Shown in pieces: positions 15,697 through 25,049 of a stretch of DNA of 64,000 nucleotides (positions within the stretch are counted from its first letter, which is position 1; each line of letters begins with the position of its first letter). Origin of the DNA: Massilia eurypsychrophila (GTDB lineage Bacteria > Pseudomonadota > Gammaproteobacteria > Burkholderiales > Burkholderiaceae_D); the NCBI RefSeq assembly GCF_002760655.1, contig NZ_PDOC01000017.1, forward strand, positions 1-64,000. The letters are read 5' to 3'. The notes beneath the pieces are model-generated. The model was not told where the DNA came from, made no database searches, and was given only the letters and a program-made list of their open reading frames with translations. The translations under genes and the position numbers were made by a program.

Positions 15697-16209
15697 TTAC
15701 ATGAGGATCGGTTGGTCGGACAGTTCGTTGGCGCGATCGCCGTTGGCCGGGAAGTGCTGGCGCAACAAGGCGTTGACCTGCTCGACGGCAGCGATGCTGC
15801 TGTCGTGGAAGTTTCCGCGAGCGAAGCCTTCGGTCATGGTGCGGCACACCGCCTGCCACGTGGCGCTGTCGATCTTGCGGTTGACGTTGCGGTCCCCCAC
15901 GATCTCGACCTTGTGCTCGGCCAGGTTCACGTAAATGAGCACGCCGCAGTTGTCCTCGGTATCCCACACGCCGTGCTCGGCAAACAGCGCCAGCGCACGC
16001 TGACGCGTGGTGACGTCGTCCCAGATGGCGTCGAACGGCATCGAGGCTTCGACGATCAGGCGCAGTTCGCCGCGATGGGTCAGCTCGCCGGCGGTGATGG
16101 CGGCGGCAATGGCCGCCAGTGTTTCCTGCGGAAAGGCGCGGCGTCCATCGGCGGCGCTGGTTTTCCAGTGCCGCAAGGCGCGCGACATGCGTTCGCTGAA
16201 GCTGCTCAT
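15697..16209 (-). CDS. TPM domain protein
   Basis: This 170-residue protein has the TPM (TLP18.3/Psb32/MOLO-1) fold: RGELRLIVEASMP, WDTEDNCGVLIYVNLAEHKVEIVGD and a conserved GNFHDSSIAAVEQV end. It has no signal peptide or membrane helix. The ATG shares one base with the TGA of the gene upstream (TGATG). With YgcG and LemA it forms a three-gene operon, a common bacterial arrangement. The three proteins are linked to membrane quality control, but the biochemical activity is not known. Confidence 0.82.
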   Translation of the reverse strand: MSSFSERMSRALRHWKTSAADGRRAFPQETLAAIAAAITAGELTHRGELRLIVEASMPFDAIWDDVTTRQRALALFAEHGVWDTEDNCGVLIYVNLAEHKVEIVGDRNVNRKIDSATWQAVCRTMTEGFARGNFHDSSIAAVEQVNALLRQHFPANGDRANELSDQPILM

Positions 16210-17003
16210 CACCAATCCCCCGAGGCGCCGCCGCCGTCGAAACTGCCGCCGCCGCCGGAAAAGCCGCCGCCGCCAAAACCGCCGCCGCCGCCACCACGGC
16301 TCAGGCTACCGAGTGCGGTGCCGAGGATGAAGCCGGTAGCGCCGCCGCCCCAGCCGCCGCGCGACAGGCGCGAGCGGCGTGGCCGGAAGATCGACATCAG
16401 CACGAAGGCGCCAAACAGCAGCAACGGGATCAGGAAAGTGCCGCCCTCCGACTGCGCCTGGCGCTGGCGCTGCTGCTCTGGCGCGGCGGGAAATTGTTCC
16501 TGGTTGAGCAGGGTAGCAATGGCACCGATGCCGGCCACCAGGCCGTCGTAGTACTGGTTTTGCTGGAAGTGGGGCGCAATCACATCTTGCAGGATGCGCT
16601 TGGACTGGGCGTCGGTCAGCACGCCTTGCACGCCGCGGCCGGCTTCGATGCGCAGGCGCCGCAGCGCCGCCGGATTATCCTTGGCCACCAGCAGCAGCAC
16701 GCCATCGTCGACGCCTTTGCGGCCGAGCTTCCAGGCATCGGCGACGCGGATGCTGTACTGCTCGATCTGCTCGGGCTCGGTCGACTTGACCAGCAGCACG
16801 GCGATCTGGCTGCCGGTCTTGGCTTCGTAATCGGTCAGCACCGCCTCGAGCTTGTCGCGCTCGCCGGGCCCCAGCATGCCGGCCTGGTCCGTCACATGGC
16901 CGGTCAGCGCCGGCACCGCGGCCAGCTGGGCGCGGGCGGCGCCGCCGCACAGCAGCGACAGCGCCAGCACGGCGGCCCACAGAAAGCGCAACCTCGTCAT
17001 CAT
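16209..17003 (-). CDS. YgcG family TPM domain membrane protein
   Basis: This 264-residue protein has a Sec signal peptide (residues 1-26), a periplasmic TPM domain (residues 30-165, with VTDQAGML, IAVLLVKSTEPEQIEQY and RIEAGRGVQGVLTD), one membrane helix (about 190-208) and a Gly-rich tail typical of YgcG. It is likely anchored with the TPM domain outside. It follows lemA after one base (its ATG at 17003, the lemA stop at 17005-17007) and overlaps the TPM gene downstream. ATG 17003 or the adjacent ATG at 17000 could serve as start. Confidence 0.86.
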   Translation of the reverse strand: MMTRLRFLWAAVLALSLLCGGAARAQLAAVPALTGHVTDQAGMLGPGERDKLEAVLTDYEAKTGSQIAVLLVKSTEPEQIEQYSIRVADAWKLGRKGVDDGVLLLVAKDNPAALRRLRIEAGRGVQGVLTDAQSKRILQDVIAPHFQQNQYYDGLVAGIGAIATLLNQEQFPAAPEQQRQRQAQSEGGTFLIPLLLFGAFVLMSIFRPRRSRLSRGGWGGGATGFILGTALGSLSRGGGGGGFGGGGFSGGGGSFDGGGASGDW

Positions 17004-17004
17004 C

Positions 17005-17616
17005 TTACTTGCCGAAATTGACGGTCGGCGCGGTCGAGATCGCCTTTTCGTTTTCCACCGTAAACGATGGCTTGACCTTGTAGCCGAAAATCATCGCCGT
17101 CAGGTTGTTCGGGAAGCTGCGCGTGAGCACGTTATATTCCTGCACCGACGCGATGTAGCGCTGGCGCGCGACGGTAATGCGGTTCTCGGTGCCTTCAAGC
17201 TGCGACTGCAGGTCGCGAAAACTGGCGTCGGCTTTCAGGTTAGGATAGTTTTCGGTCACCACGAGCAGGCGCGACAGTGCGCTCGACAGTTCACCTTGCA
17301 CCTGCTGGAATTTGGCGAACGCGGCCGGGTCGTTCAGCACTTCGGGCGTGACCTGCATGCTGGTGGCGGCGGCGCGCGCCTTGGTCACCGCTTCGAGCGT
17401 GTCCTTTTCGTGCGAGGCGTAGCCCTTGACGGTGTTGACCAGGTTGGGGATCAGGTCGGCGCGGCGCTGGTACTGGTTGACCACTTCGCTCCACGCGGCC
17501 TTGGTCGCTTCGTCCTTGGACTGGAACTGGTTGTAGCCGCAGCCCGACAGCAGTGCGGACATGAAAGACAGTGTCAGCAGCAGGCGGGTCCAGCGTGCAA
17601 ATCCGTAATTGGTCAT
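17005..17616 (-). CDS. lemA: LemA family protein
   Basis: This 203-residue protein has an N-terminal hydrophobic segment ending in a lipobox-like LSGC, followed by the long helical LemA domain (EVVNQYQRRADLIPNLVNTVKGY and FPNNLTAMIFGYK are hallmark stretches). It would be anchored in the membrane facing outward. The upstream extension of the frame is noncoding; ATG 17616 starts the signal sequence. LemA-YgcG-TPM operons are widespread. Confidence 0.9.
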   Translation of the reverse strand: MTNYGFARWTRLLLTLSFMSALLSGCGYNQFQSKDEATKAAWSEVVNQYQRRADLIPNLVNTVKGYASHEKDTLEAVTKARAAATSMQVTPEVLNDPAAFAKFQQVQGELSSALSRLLVVTENYPNLKADASFRDLQSQLEGTENRITVARQRYIASVQEYNVLTRSFPNNLTAMIFGYKVKPSFTVENEKAISTAPTVNFGK

Positions 17617-17767
17617 GATGGTCTTTTCCAGGCTAGTTGTCGAATGGATAAAAATATACCCTAAATGATTCGAGTGCGCCTGTTCAATAGTGCAGCGCTC
17701 GGGGCCGGCTGGCCGCGGTGGACGCGGTACAATGCTGCGTTTGCAAAAAAATGACGAGGGGCATGCC

Positions 17768-18586
17768 GTGAATTTCATCAACAAGCTATGCGCCGCGTGG
17801 GCCGGCAACAATTCCCTGCTGTGCGTCGGGCTCGACCCGGACCTGGCGCGCTTTCCGGCGCACTTGCAGCAGCGGCCGGACGCCATCGTCGCGTTCTGCA
17901 AGGCGATCATCGATGCGACGGCCGACCTGGCGTGCGCGTTCAAGCCGCAGATCGCCTATTTTGCGGCGCTCGGCGCCGAGGCCCAGCTCGAAGAAATCTG
18001 CGCCTACCTGCGCCAGCATTATCCGCACATCCCGTTAATTCTTGATGCCAAGCGCGGCGACATCGGCGCCACCGCCAAGCAATATGCGCGCGAAGCGTAC
18101 GACCGCTACGGCGCCGACGCCGTCACGCTGAGCCCGTACATGGGCTTCGATTCGGTCGAACCGTATATGGAGTGGAGCGGGCGCGGCCAGATCATCCTGT
18201 GCCGCACCTCCAACGCCGGCGGCTCCGACCTGCAGTTTCTCAATGTCGACGGCAAGCCGCTGTACCAGCATGTGGCGGCGCTGGTGGCCAACAAGTGGAA
18301 CAGCAACGGCCAGTGCGCGCTGGTGGTGGGCGCCACGTTTCCCGAGGAACTGGCGCAGGTAAGGGCGATTGTCGGCGACATGCCGGTATTGGTGCCGGGC
18401 ATCGGCGCCCAGGGCGGCGACATCGAGGCGACCGTCACGGCCGGCAAGACCGGCGCCGGCGCCGGCATGATGATCAGCTCGTCGCGCGCGATCCTGTATG
18501 CAACGCCGGCGGCGGGCGAAGACTTCGCCGCCGCCGCCCGCCGCGTCGCACTGGAAACGCGCGACGCCATCAACCTGCACCGCTAG
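17768..18586 (+). CDS. pyrF: orotidine-5'-phosphate decarboxylase
   Basis: This 272-residue type-2 OMP decarboxylase converts orotidine monophosphate to UMP, the last step of de novo pyrimidine synthesis. The catalytic [16 protein letters not shown] motif is intact, and GLDPD near the start and [10 protein letters not shown] near the end bind the substrate. Translation starts at GTG 17768 behind GAGGGG at 17756-17761. It lies alone, divergent from lemA. Confidence 0.93.
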   Translation: MNFINKLCAAWAGNNSLLCVGLDPDLARFPAHLQQRPDAIVAFCKAIIDATADLACAFKPQIAYFAALGAEAQLEEICAYLRQHYPHIPLILDAKRGDIGATAKQYAREAYDRYGADAVTLSPYMGFDSVEPYMEWSGRGQIILCRTSNAGGSDLQFLNVDGKPLYQHVAALVANKWNSNGQCALVVGATFPEELAQVRAIVGDMPVLVPGIGAQGGDIEATVTAGKTGAGAGMMISSSRAILYATPAAGEDFAAAARRVALETRDAINLHR

Positions 18587-18626
18587 GCTCGACAAAAAGC
18601 CAGTGTTGTCGCCGTCGTGGGTAACG

Positions 18627-20072
18627 CTAGCGCCGGCTCGGCGCGATCGACTCCGCATAATCGTACAACGCGCCAAGGATGTCTTCGGCGCGCTCATCGG
18701 CGTTCTCCGACAGCGCGTCGATTTCGCTGAACAGTTGCTCGATGGTGCGCGCGCCGCCGTCGCCGTCGAACAGGCGGGCGGCGCGGTGCTGCTCCCACTG
18801 CGTCGACTCGGCCGCACTGAGCGTGTGCGGAAAATTGCGCGCGCGGTAGCGGAACAACAGTTCCGTCAGGCGCTCGTCGTCGAACGCCGGGCGCGCCGTC
18901 GCCAGTTTCTCGGGCGTCTCGGCGCGCAGCGACTCGAGCTTGCGGCGATCGTTGTTGCCGACGAAGCCGCCATACAAATCCTCGTCGACATCGGCCGGCG
19001 GCGCTGCCGGACGACGGTAGACTTCGGCCCAGATGGCGGCCATGTCCGGTCCGGCCGCGGCAGCCTGGGCGTAAGCGCGGCCTTGATCGAGGTCGATGCC
19101 CCAGCGCTCGGCCATGACAGGACTAAGCGTCTTCAGGTTGCCGACCAGCATAGGGGACTTGTTGACGTGCACGCTCTTGATCGGCAGCCGCGTCATCCCT
19201 TCGGGCAAGTCGGCGCTGCGGCTGAACAGGCGCAGCCTGATGGTGTCGGCGTCGAGCGCGAACAGTTCGGCCGGATCATGGCTGCAATCCCATACGAGGA
19301 CTTCGTTTTTGTTGGTCGGATGGGTCGCCAGCGGCCACACCAGTGCCAGGCAGCCGCGCTCGGTTGGGAACATGCCGGACACGTGCAGGAAAGGCTGGCG
19401 CGTGGCCGCTTCCAGGTGCAGCCCCATTTCGGAAGAAACCTTGTCCTTCTTGTGCAGTCCGAGGCAGAAATCGAACAGCTTCGGCTGGCGGTCGCGGATC
19501 AGGCGCGCCAACGCGATAGTGGCGCGCACATCCGACAGCGCATCGTGGGCGGCCTCGTGCAGCAAGCCGTTGGCGCGTGCCAGGTCTTCCAGCCGGAAAC
19601 TCGGCTTGCCGTCTTCGCGCCGCGGCCATTCGATGCCTTCCGGACGCAGCGCGTAGGTCATGCGGATGACGTCGAGCAGGTCCCAGCGGCCGCAATTGTT
19701 TTGCCATTCGCGCGCATACGGATCGATCAGGTTACGCCAGAACAAGTGGCGGGTGATCTCATCGTCGAAGCGGATGGTGTTGTAGCCGACGCCGATCGTG
19801 CCGGGCTGGCTGAACGCTGCTTCGACCGTCTTGGCGAACTGGTGTTCGGGGACGCCCCATTCGAGGCACTGCTGCGGCGTGATGCCAGTAATCAGGCACG
19901 ACTGCGGATCCGGCAAAAAATCGGGCGCCGGCTGGCAATACAGCATGATCGGGTCGCCGATCTCGTTCAGGTTCGCGTCGGTGCGGATCGCGGCGAACTG
20001 GGCGGGCCGGTCGCGACGCGGCACGGCGCCGAAGGTTTCGTAGTCGTGCCAGAGAAAGGTATGGGTCGTCAT
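18627..20072 (-). CDS. sbcB: exodeoxyribonuclease I
   Basis: This 481-residue 3'-5' single-strand DNA exonuclease of the DEDDh/DnaQ fold has the first acidic pair in LWHDYETFGA, exoII in GYNTIRFDDEI and exoIII in HDALSDVRATIALA. The C-terminal SH3-like and helical domains of ExoI are present. It acts in mismatch repair and recombination. The start ATG 20072 is the one giving the standard MTTHTFLWHDYE N-terminus; the upstream extension is not coding. Confidence 0.92.
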   Translation of the reverse strand: MTTHTFLWHDYETFGAVPRRDRPAQFAAIRTDANLNEIGDPIMLYCQPAPDFLPDPQSCLITGITPQQCLEWGVPEHQFAKTVEAAFSQPGTIGVGYNTIRFDDEITRHLFWRNLIDPYAREWQNNCGRWDLLDVIRMTYALRPEGIEWPRREDGKPSFRLEDLARANGLLHEAAHDALSDVRATIALARLIRDRQPKLFDFCLGLHKKDKVSSEMGLHLEAATRQPFLHVSGMFPTERGCLALVWPLATHPTNKNEVLVWDCSHDPAELFALDADTIRLRLFSRSADLPEGMTRLPIKSVHVNKSPMLVGNLKTLSPVMAERWGIDLDQGRAYAQAAAAGPDMAAIWAEVYRRPAAPPADVDEDLYGGFVGNNDRRKLESLRAETPEKLATARPAFDDERLTELLFRYRARNFPHTLSAAESTQWEQHRAARLFDGDGGARTIEQLFSEIDALSENADERAEDILGALYDYAESIAPSRR

Positions 20073-20212
20073 GTGTGTCAGTCGGTAGGCGCGATCGCGC
20101 GGCGGCTCGTATGGTGTCACAAAAACGGCCGGTGCGGCGTCGTTGGCAGCAAGTTTCGGCCAACGGATCAGGGTCGGACGCAGGTCGGACCTCGATGCAG
20201 CGCCGTCAACCA

Positions 20213-20297
20213 CCCCTGTTTCCAGAAAACAGGGGTCAGACCCCGTTTTTGTTAGATTTAAGGGATGATTCGCCGATCAAAAAACGGGTCTGACCCC
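20213..20297. repeat. inverted repeats of the GTCAGACC family
   Basis: Two nested structures are present. CCCCTGTTT and AAACAGGGG form a hairpin at 20213-20235. GGGGTCAGACCCCGTTTTT (20232-20250) and its near reverse complement AAAAAACGGGTCTGACCCC (20279-20297) form an inverted pair flanking 28 bp. The same GTCAGACC core recurs at 44.5 kb and 60.8-61.2 kb, so it is a dispersed genomic repeat that may also end transcription of the diguanylate cyclase gene. Confidence 0.7.
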
Positions 20298-20304
20298 AAT
20301 TTAT

Positions 20305-21252
20305 TTATAGGGAGACGCGGTCGCGGCCGGCTTCCTTGGCGCGGTACAGCGCGGAATCGGCGGCGGCCAATAGTTGCATCTCGTCCATATCGGCGCCGAG
20401 GCAGGCCACGCCGAAGGAGCCCGTCAGCTGCGGCAGCGGCAGGCGCATGTCGTCGAAAATGACGGCTTTGCGCAGGCGCTGGCAGAGCCGCTCGGCTACC
20501 ATCCGCGCCAGGTTTTCGCTGGTGTCGGGCAGTATCACCAGCATCTCTTCGCCGCCGTAGCGCACCGCATAGTCGGACGGGCGCAGCGCGGCATGGATGA
20601 CGCCAGCCGCGGCGCGCAACGCGGCGTCGCCGGCCAGGTGGCCATGGGTGTCGTTGAAGCGCTTGAAGTGGTCGAGGTCGATCATGACGAGCGACAAGGG
20701 ACCCTCGGCGCGCAGCGCAGTCGACACCATCTTCGGCAGCATGTCGTTGAGCCAGGCACGATTGTAGAGACCGGTCAGGCCATCGTTCATCGACAGCTGG
20801 CGATAGAATTCGCCCAGCTTCTGGCGCCGCCGCAGCAGCGCGCTGGCGGCGCGGATGCGAAACGACAGCAGCCGCAACAGATTGCGGGCTACGCCATTCG
20901 ACTTGTCGATCAGCTGCCACACGAGGTCCGCTTCGATCACCAGCAGTTCGGTGTCGTCGACCGCGGTGATGTCGGCCAGGTTGGTCGCTTCGTCCAGCAC
21001 CGATTGCTCGCCGACACTTTCGCCGCGCAGAATCTTGCTGATGGTGCCGTCGGCAGCCGCCTCGGCCAGCGCGCCGCGCAGCACGATGTACAGACGCGCG
21101 CGGAAAGTATCCTGCAGCCGCTTGCCATCGGCGAGGCGAACAATGGCACACTGCGCCAGCGCGGCGGCAATGTGCTGTTCATCTGCATCGCGAAACAGCT
21201 GCAGCTCGCCGATGCGGTAGGCGGAGGCCCCGAAGGTGCCGATGTGTTCCAC
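20305..21252 (-). CDS. diguanylate cyclase with cyclic-nucleotide-binding-like sensor domain
   Basis: The 315-residue protein has an N-terminal cNMP-binding/Crp-like domain (residues 15-125, GESVGEQSVLDEATNLADITAVDDTELLVIEADLV) and a C-terminal GGDEF domain (from about residue 160, DGLTGLYNRAWLNDML). The active-site loop is YGGEEM, a functional GGEEF variant. RPSD, five residues before it, is an inhibitory I-site for product feedback. It should make cyclic di-GMP in the cytoplasm. The start is GTG 21252 with GAGGA five to six bases upstream. Confidence 0.88.
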   Translation of the reverse strand: MEHIGTFGASAYRIGELQLFRDADEQHIAAALAQCAIVRLADGKRLQDTFRARLYIVLRGALAEAAADGTISKILRGESVGEQSVLDEATNLADITAVDDTELLVIEADLVWQLIDKSNGVARNLLRLLSFRIRAASALLRRRQKLGEFYRQLSMNDGLTGLYNRAWLNDMLPKMVSTALRAEGPLSLVMIDLDHFKRFNDTHGHLAGDAALRAAAGVIHAALRPSDYAVRYGGEEMLVILPDTSENLARMVAERLCQRLRKAVIFDDMRLPLPQLTGSFGVACLGADMDEMQLLAAADSALYRAKEAGRDRVSL

Positions 21253-21389
21253 AATAATCCTCAGTTGCGTACTACAAATATAATTCTAATAAGCAATAGC
21301 ATGATAACGCATTGCCACGCCCACAAGGCACTGGCGCCCGATAAACAACAGTGTTTCAATAGCCGCTACACGCCATACCTGGAGAGTGC

Positions 21390-22184
21390 ATGACCCTGAC
21401 CGACGCCGTTGGCGCCCGCCACATCCCCGACCCGGCCGCGCGCATTGTCTCGCTGGTGCCGTCGATCACCGAATTGCTGTGCGACCTGGGGCTGGCCGCG
21501 CAGGTGGTCGGGCGCACCGGCTTTTGCATCCATCCGGCCGAGACGGTGAAACAAATCGCCAAAGTGGGCGGCACCAAAGATGTCAATATCGACAAGATCC
21601 GGCGCCTGGCGCCGACCCACCTGGTCGTCAATATCGACGAGAACGAGAAGCCGACGGTCGAGGCGCTGGCCGAATTCGTGCCGCACATCATCGTGACGCA
21701 CCCGCTGGCGCCGCGCGACAACCTCGACCTGGCGCGCCTGCTGGGCGGCATATTCGGCGCCAACGCCGCGGCCGACGCCTGGTGCGCGCAATTCGAGGCC
21801 GAATACGCGGCCCTGCAGGCGACGCCGAAAGGCGTGCCGCAGACCATGCTGTACTGCATCTGGCAGGATCCGTGGATGGCGGTGTCGCGGGAAACCTATA
21901 TCGCGCGCATGATGGCCGAGATCGGCTGGAGCGTGCCGCAACTGGACGACGCGGCGCGCTATCCGCGTTTCGAGTGGAGCGATCAATTGGTCGCGCGCAT
22001 CGACGGCGTGCTGCTGTCGACCGAGCCGTACCGCTTTACCGAAGTGCACGCCGATGCCCTTGAACGCCAGATCGGCAAGCCGGTGCACCTGGTCGATGGA
22101 GAACTGATGTCGTGGTACGGCAGCCGTTCGCTGGCAGGCTTGCGCTACCTGCGCCAGATTGCCGACGGCAACCTGCTGACCTAA
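21390..22184 (+). CDS. BtuF-like helical-backbone metal-receptor protein without signal peptide
   Basis: The 264-residue protein has the periplasmic-binding fold of cobalamin and siderophore receptors: RIVSLVPSITELLCDLGL at the N-terminus, VGGTKDVNIDKIRRLAPTHLVV in the middle and ARIDGVLLSTEPYRF near the C-terminus. Unlike BtuF it starts directly at the mature domain, with no signal peptide and no upstream extension, so it is predicted to be cytoplasmic. GGAG lies five bases before the ATG. No btuC or btuD is adjacent. It may bind a corrinoid or metal ligand inside the cell; function is unproven. Confidence 0.78.
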   Translation: MTLTDAVGARHIPDPAARIVSLVPSITELLCDLGLAAQVVGRTGFCIHPAETVKQIAKVGGTKDVNIDKIRRLAPTHLVVNIDENEKPTVEALAEFVPHIIVTHPLAPRDNLDLARLLGGIFGANAAADAWCAQFEAEYAALQATPKGVPQTMLYCIWQDPWMAVSRETYIARMMAEIGWSVPQLDDAARYPRFEWSDQLVARIDGVLLSTEPYRFTEVHADALERQIGKPVHLVDGELMSWYGSRSLAGLRYLRQIADGNLLT

Positions 22185-22211
22185 AAGAAAAGGCGGCCGC
22201 GCGGGCCGCCT
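22182..22211 (-). terminator. terminator of the HPF gene
   Basis: AGGCGGCC and GGCCGCCT form a perfect 8-bp stem (22191-22211). On the minus strand it is followed by TTTTCTTTT. It sits between the convergent BtuF-like and HPF genes and can serve both. Confidence 0.7.
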
Positions 22212-22237
22212 CATTGCATCCGGCCGCTAGGCAGGGA

Positions 22238-22606
22238 TTATTCGTTGACTTCGTCGAGCGTCTCGTCGGCCAGGGTCGGCGTGCGATGCAGCTGCTTGTC
22301 GTGCAGGCGGCCGAGGGCGCTGTCGATGGCGCGCTTGAGCTTGTCGGCGGCGCCGGAGATGGCCATGTGCAAGGTGGCTGCATGGTCGCTGACGGCAATT
22401 GGCTGGTAGCCGGTCACGCGCGCTTCGAGCATGCAGCGGTTGCCACCGTCTGCCGACTTCTGGCTGTTCTCGTCACTGAGGTGCACTTCAACGCGGGTAA
22501 TGTGTTCGCCAAATCGGCCAATCGCAGCGTTTACGACGGACTCGACGTGGTCGTCCAGTCCTTGATGGCGTTCGATGGTCTTGTCGGTATTGATGTTGAT
22601 TTGCAT
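22238..22606 (-). CDS. HPF/RaiA family ribosome-associated protein
   Basis: This 122-residue protein has the beta-alpha-beta-beta-beta-alpha pattern of ribosome hibernation factors (short HPF/YfiA). Typical pieces are VNAAIGRFGEHITRVEVHLSDEN, CMLEARVTGYQPIAVSDHA and DKLKRAIDSALGRLHDK. These proteins bind the 30S decoding site and silence ribosomes in stationary phase. Unlike the standard hpf gene it is not behind rpoN. It could be a second, specialised copy. AGGAG lies 7 bases before the ATG. Confidence 0.8.
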   Translation of the reverse strand: MQININTDKTIERHQGLDDHVESVVNAAIGRFGEHITRVEVHLSDENSQKSADGGNRCMLEARVTGYQPIAVSDHAATLHMAISGAADKLKRAIDSALGRLHDKQLHRTPTLADETLDEVNE

Positions 22607-22771
22607 AAGTCACTCCTGGTTGTTCATCAAGTGCTCGCCCCAACCTCGGGCTTGGTTCACTGATTTATCTTACACCTTCCGCCGATTTGACAACGCTCTG
22701 CTGGAACGGCGTCATGACTTGATCGCAGCAAGGTCGGTTGCCTCGAGCGCCTGGCGTCGGGAGAGTGACGG

Positions 22772-23275
22772 TCATGGCGGGGTATTACACCACATCAAAT
22801 GCTCGCTGGCGGCGTCGCGCCCCATGACCTCAAATCCCATCGACAGATACAGTTTCCGCGCACGTGGATTGCTGTGGTGCACCGCCAGCGTCAGCGGCAC
22901 GGCCGCGTTCTGCGCGCACGCTTGCAGTGCACGCAGGACGCGGCTGCCGAGTCCGTGACCACGCGCCGCCGGCAACAGCGCGATGTCGACCAGCCGCAGC
23001 GCGGCTGCGCCGGCATCGACGACGATGCGCCCGCACGGCGCGCCGGCCTGTTCTAGCAGCAGGTAGTGTGCGTTCGGAAACGCCTGACGGTAGCCGGCCG
23101 CCTGCAAGCGCTGCTGCATGCCGATGATCGACGCCACCAGCGCGGGGTCGGCAGCGGCAGATTGCAAATCGGTGCGGCTCGAGGCGTACAGGCGGGCAAG
23201 AAAGTCGGCGTCGGCCGCGCCCGGTGCGCGCACGTGGAGCGGCGCGAGCAGCGCGGCAAGGGCATCAGGCTGCAT
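22772..23275 (-). CDS. GNAT family N-acetyltransferase
   Basis: This 167-residue protein has the GNAT acetyl-CoA-binding motif LLPAARGHGLGSRVLRAL and a C-terminal SNPRARKLYLSMGFEV. It is cytoplasmic. The acceptor (amino acid, protein or small amine) is unknown. It lies 15 bp downstream of the MFS transporter gene on the same strand, so the two may be transcribed together. Confidence 0.82.
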   Translation of the reverse strand: MQPDALAALLAPLHVRAPGAADADFLARLYASSRTDLQSAAADPALVASIIGMQQRLQAAGYRQAFPNAHYLLLEQAGAPCGRIVVDAGAAALRLVDIALLPAARGHGLGSRVLRALQACAQNAAVPLTLAVHHSNPRARKLYLSMGFEVMGRDAASEHLMWCNTPP

Positions 23276-23290
23276 CGTGTCAAAGCGCCG

Positions 23291-24538
23291 CTAGGACGCC
23301 CGCTCCTTGTCGTGGTGCGGAAAGCGGTCCATGCGCGAGAGCACCGGAAACGCCCATGCCCAGATGCCGGTGACGGTCAGTGTCAACACGCCGCCGAGCG
23401 TGATCGCGCGGACCAGCCCGAACCAGCTGGCCGTGATGCCCGATTCAAATTCGCCCAACTCGTTGGAGGCGCCGATGAAGACCGAATTGACGGCGCTGAC
23501 GCGGCCGCGGATGTCGTCCGGCGTTTCGAATTGCACCAGCAGGTGGCGGATGTAGACGCTGACCATGTCGCCGGCGCCGAGCAGAAACAGCGCCACCAGC
23601 GCAACGGCAAAGCTGCTGGTGCTGCCCAGTACCAGCGTGGCGACGCCGAACACGGCGACGCCGCCGAACATGAAGGCGCCGACATGGCGGCGGATCGGCG
23701 CCATCGCCAGCACGACCGAACACAGCGCGGCGCCGGCGCCGGGCGCGGTGCGCAGCAGGCCGAGGCCGGTCGGGCCCACCTGCAGCACATCGCGCGCATA
23801 CGCCGGCAGCAGCGCCGTGACGCCGCCGAACAGCACCGCGAACAGGTCGAGCGAAATGGCGCCGAGCACGATCGGGCGCGAGCGCACAAAGCGCAGGCCT
23901 TCAAGCACGGTATGCCAGCTGGCCGGCTCGGTGTTGGCGGCCTGCGGCGCGCTGCGCGTTTTGCTCATCAGAAAAATCGACAGCAGCAGCAAGGTGACGG
24001 CGGTCAGGTAGACGCTGCGCGGACCGGCCAGGTACAGCAGGCCGCCCAGCACCGGGCCGGCGATGACGGCAACGTGGAAGGCCGATGAACTGAGCGCGAC
24101 GGCTTGGCTGAAGCTTTCGAGCGGCACCATGTTCTTCAGTATCGCCTGGGTGGCCGGCATCATGAAGGCACGGGCGCTGCCGAACAACACCAGAATGGCG
24201 AACACCGGCCACACCACGTGGCTGCCGCTGAGCGTAAAGGCGAGCAGCAGCAGCGAACACAGCAGCTGCACGCCCATGCAGAGGACGATGATGTTGCGGC
24301 GGTTGTAGCGGTCGGCGGCGTGGCCGGCGAACAAGATCAGCGCCAGGAAGGGCGCAAACTGCGCCAGGCCGATGAGGCCGAGGTCGAACAGGTCGCCGGT
24401 GATTTCATATACTTGCCAGCCAATCGCCACGCTCTGCATCTGGATCGCCAGGGTGCCGAGCACGCGCGCCGACAGGTAACAGGCGAAGTTGCGATTGCGC
24501 AGAACGGCGAAACCGCTGGAAGAAGAGATGAGGGACAT
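23291..24538 (-). CDS. MFS transporter, EntS/MFS_3-like
   Basis: This 415-residue inner-membrane protein has 12 predicted helices and the loop-2/3 motif GHAADRYNRRNIIV. It resembles the EntS-type exporters (MFS_3) by its length and the SARVLGTLAIQMQSVAIGWQVYEITGD start. The substrate is unknown. ATG 24538 gives the usual N-terminus; a GTG at 24586 would extend it by 16 residues, and neither has a strong ribosome site. Confidence 0.85.
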   Translation of the reverse strand: MSLISSSSGFAVLRNRNFACYLSARVLGTLAIQMQSVAIGWQVYEITGDLFDLGLIGLAQFAPFLALILFAGHAADRYNRRNIIVLCMGVQLLCSLLLLAFTLSGSHVVWPVFAILVLFGSARAFMMPATQAILKNMVPLESFSQAVALSSSAFHVAVIAGPVLGGLLYLAGPRSVYLTAVTLLLLSIFLMSKTRSAPQAANTEPASWHTVLEGLRFVRSRPIVLGAISLDLFAVLFGGVTALLPAYARDVLQVGPTGLGLLRTAPGAGAALCSVVLAMAPIRRHVGAFMFGGVAVFGVATLVLGSTSSFAVALVALFLLGAGDMVSVYIRHLLVQFETPDDIRGRVSAVNSVFIGASNELGEFESGITASWFGLVRAITLGGVLTLTVTGIWAWAFPVLSRMDRFPHHDKERAS

Positions 24539-24635
24539 GGACGTTTTTTTGACAAGATGCTGCCAGGAATTATGCCCGATGTCCACCAGGCGTGCTGGGC
24601 CGGCGCTTTTCAGACGCTCGCTGCTGGACGCGTGG

Positions 24636-24949
24636 CTAACGCTTGACCAAGCGCAACGCCAACTTGTCGTCCAGCTTGCCTTCCATCGTGAAAAACGGCT
24701 GGTCGCGCGGGTCGCCAGGCGCGCGCAGGTAGTCCGATTTGGCCTCCAGCGCGAAGCCTTGCGCCCACACTTGCCCGCTGGGACCGACCGCGGCAGCGAG
24801 CAGCGCCGAGGTGGCGCCGCCGCCGGCGGCCACGTCGAGCACCTTCATGCCTGGCCACACCGTGGCGAACGCCAGGAACTCGGCAGGCTTGCGCTTGGCG
24901 TCGCGAGCAGGGCGTGGATCAGGTGGCGGGCGACGCGGTGCTGGTGCAT
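24636..24949 (-). pseudogene. decayed SAM-dependent methyltransferase
   Basis: The visible frame joins two distant parts of a class I methyltransferase. The N-terminal part DAKRKPAEFLAFATVWPG-MKVLDVAAGGGATS includes the SAM site. It runs directly into the C-terminal strand region SDYLRAPGDPRDQPFFTMEGK, so the middle (roughly 100 or more residues in relatives) is missing. A frame change also separates the start (ATG 24949 with AGGGG upstream) from DAKRKP. It is unlikely to make an active enzyme. Confidence 0.7.
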
Positions 24950-25049
24950 GGGAAAACCCCTCTGGGAAAATGCGGGAACAGCGCGAACCCGGAAAAACCG
25001 CGCCGCGCTACGCACAAAATACCCCAAAAGCCGGCCCGGCGGCGAGACG

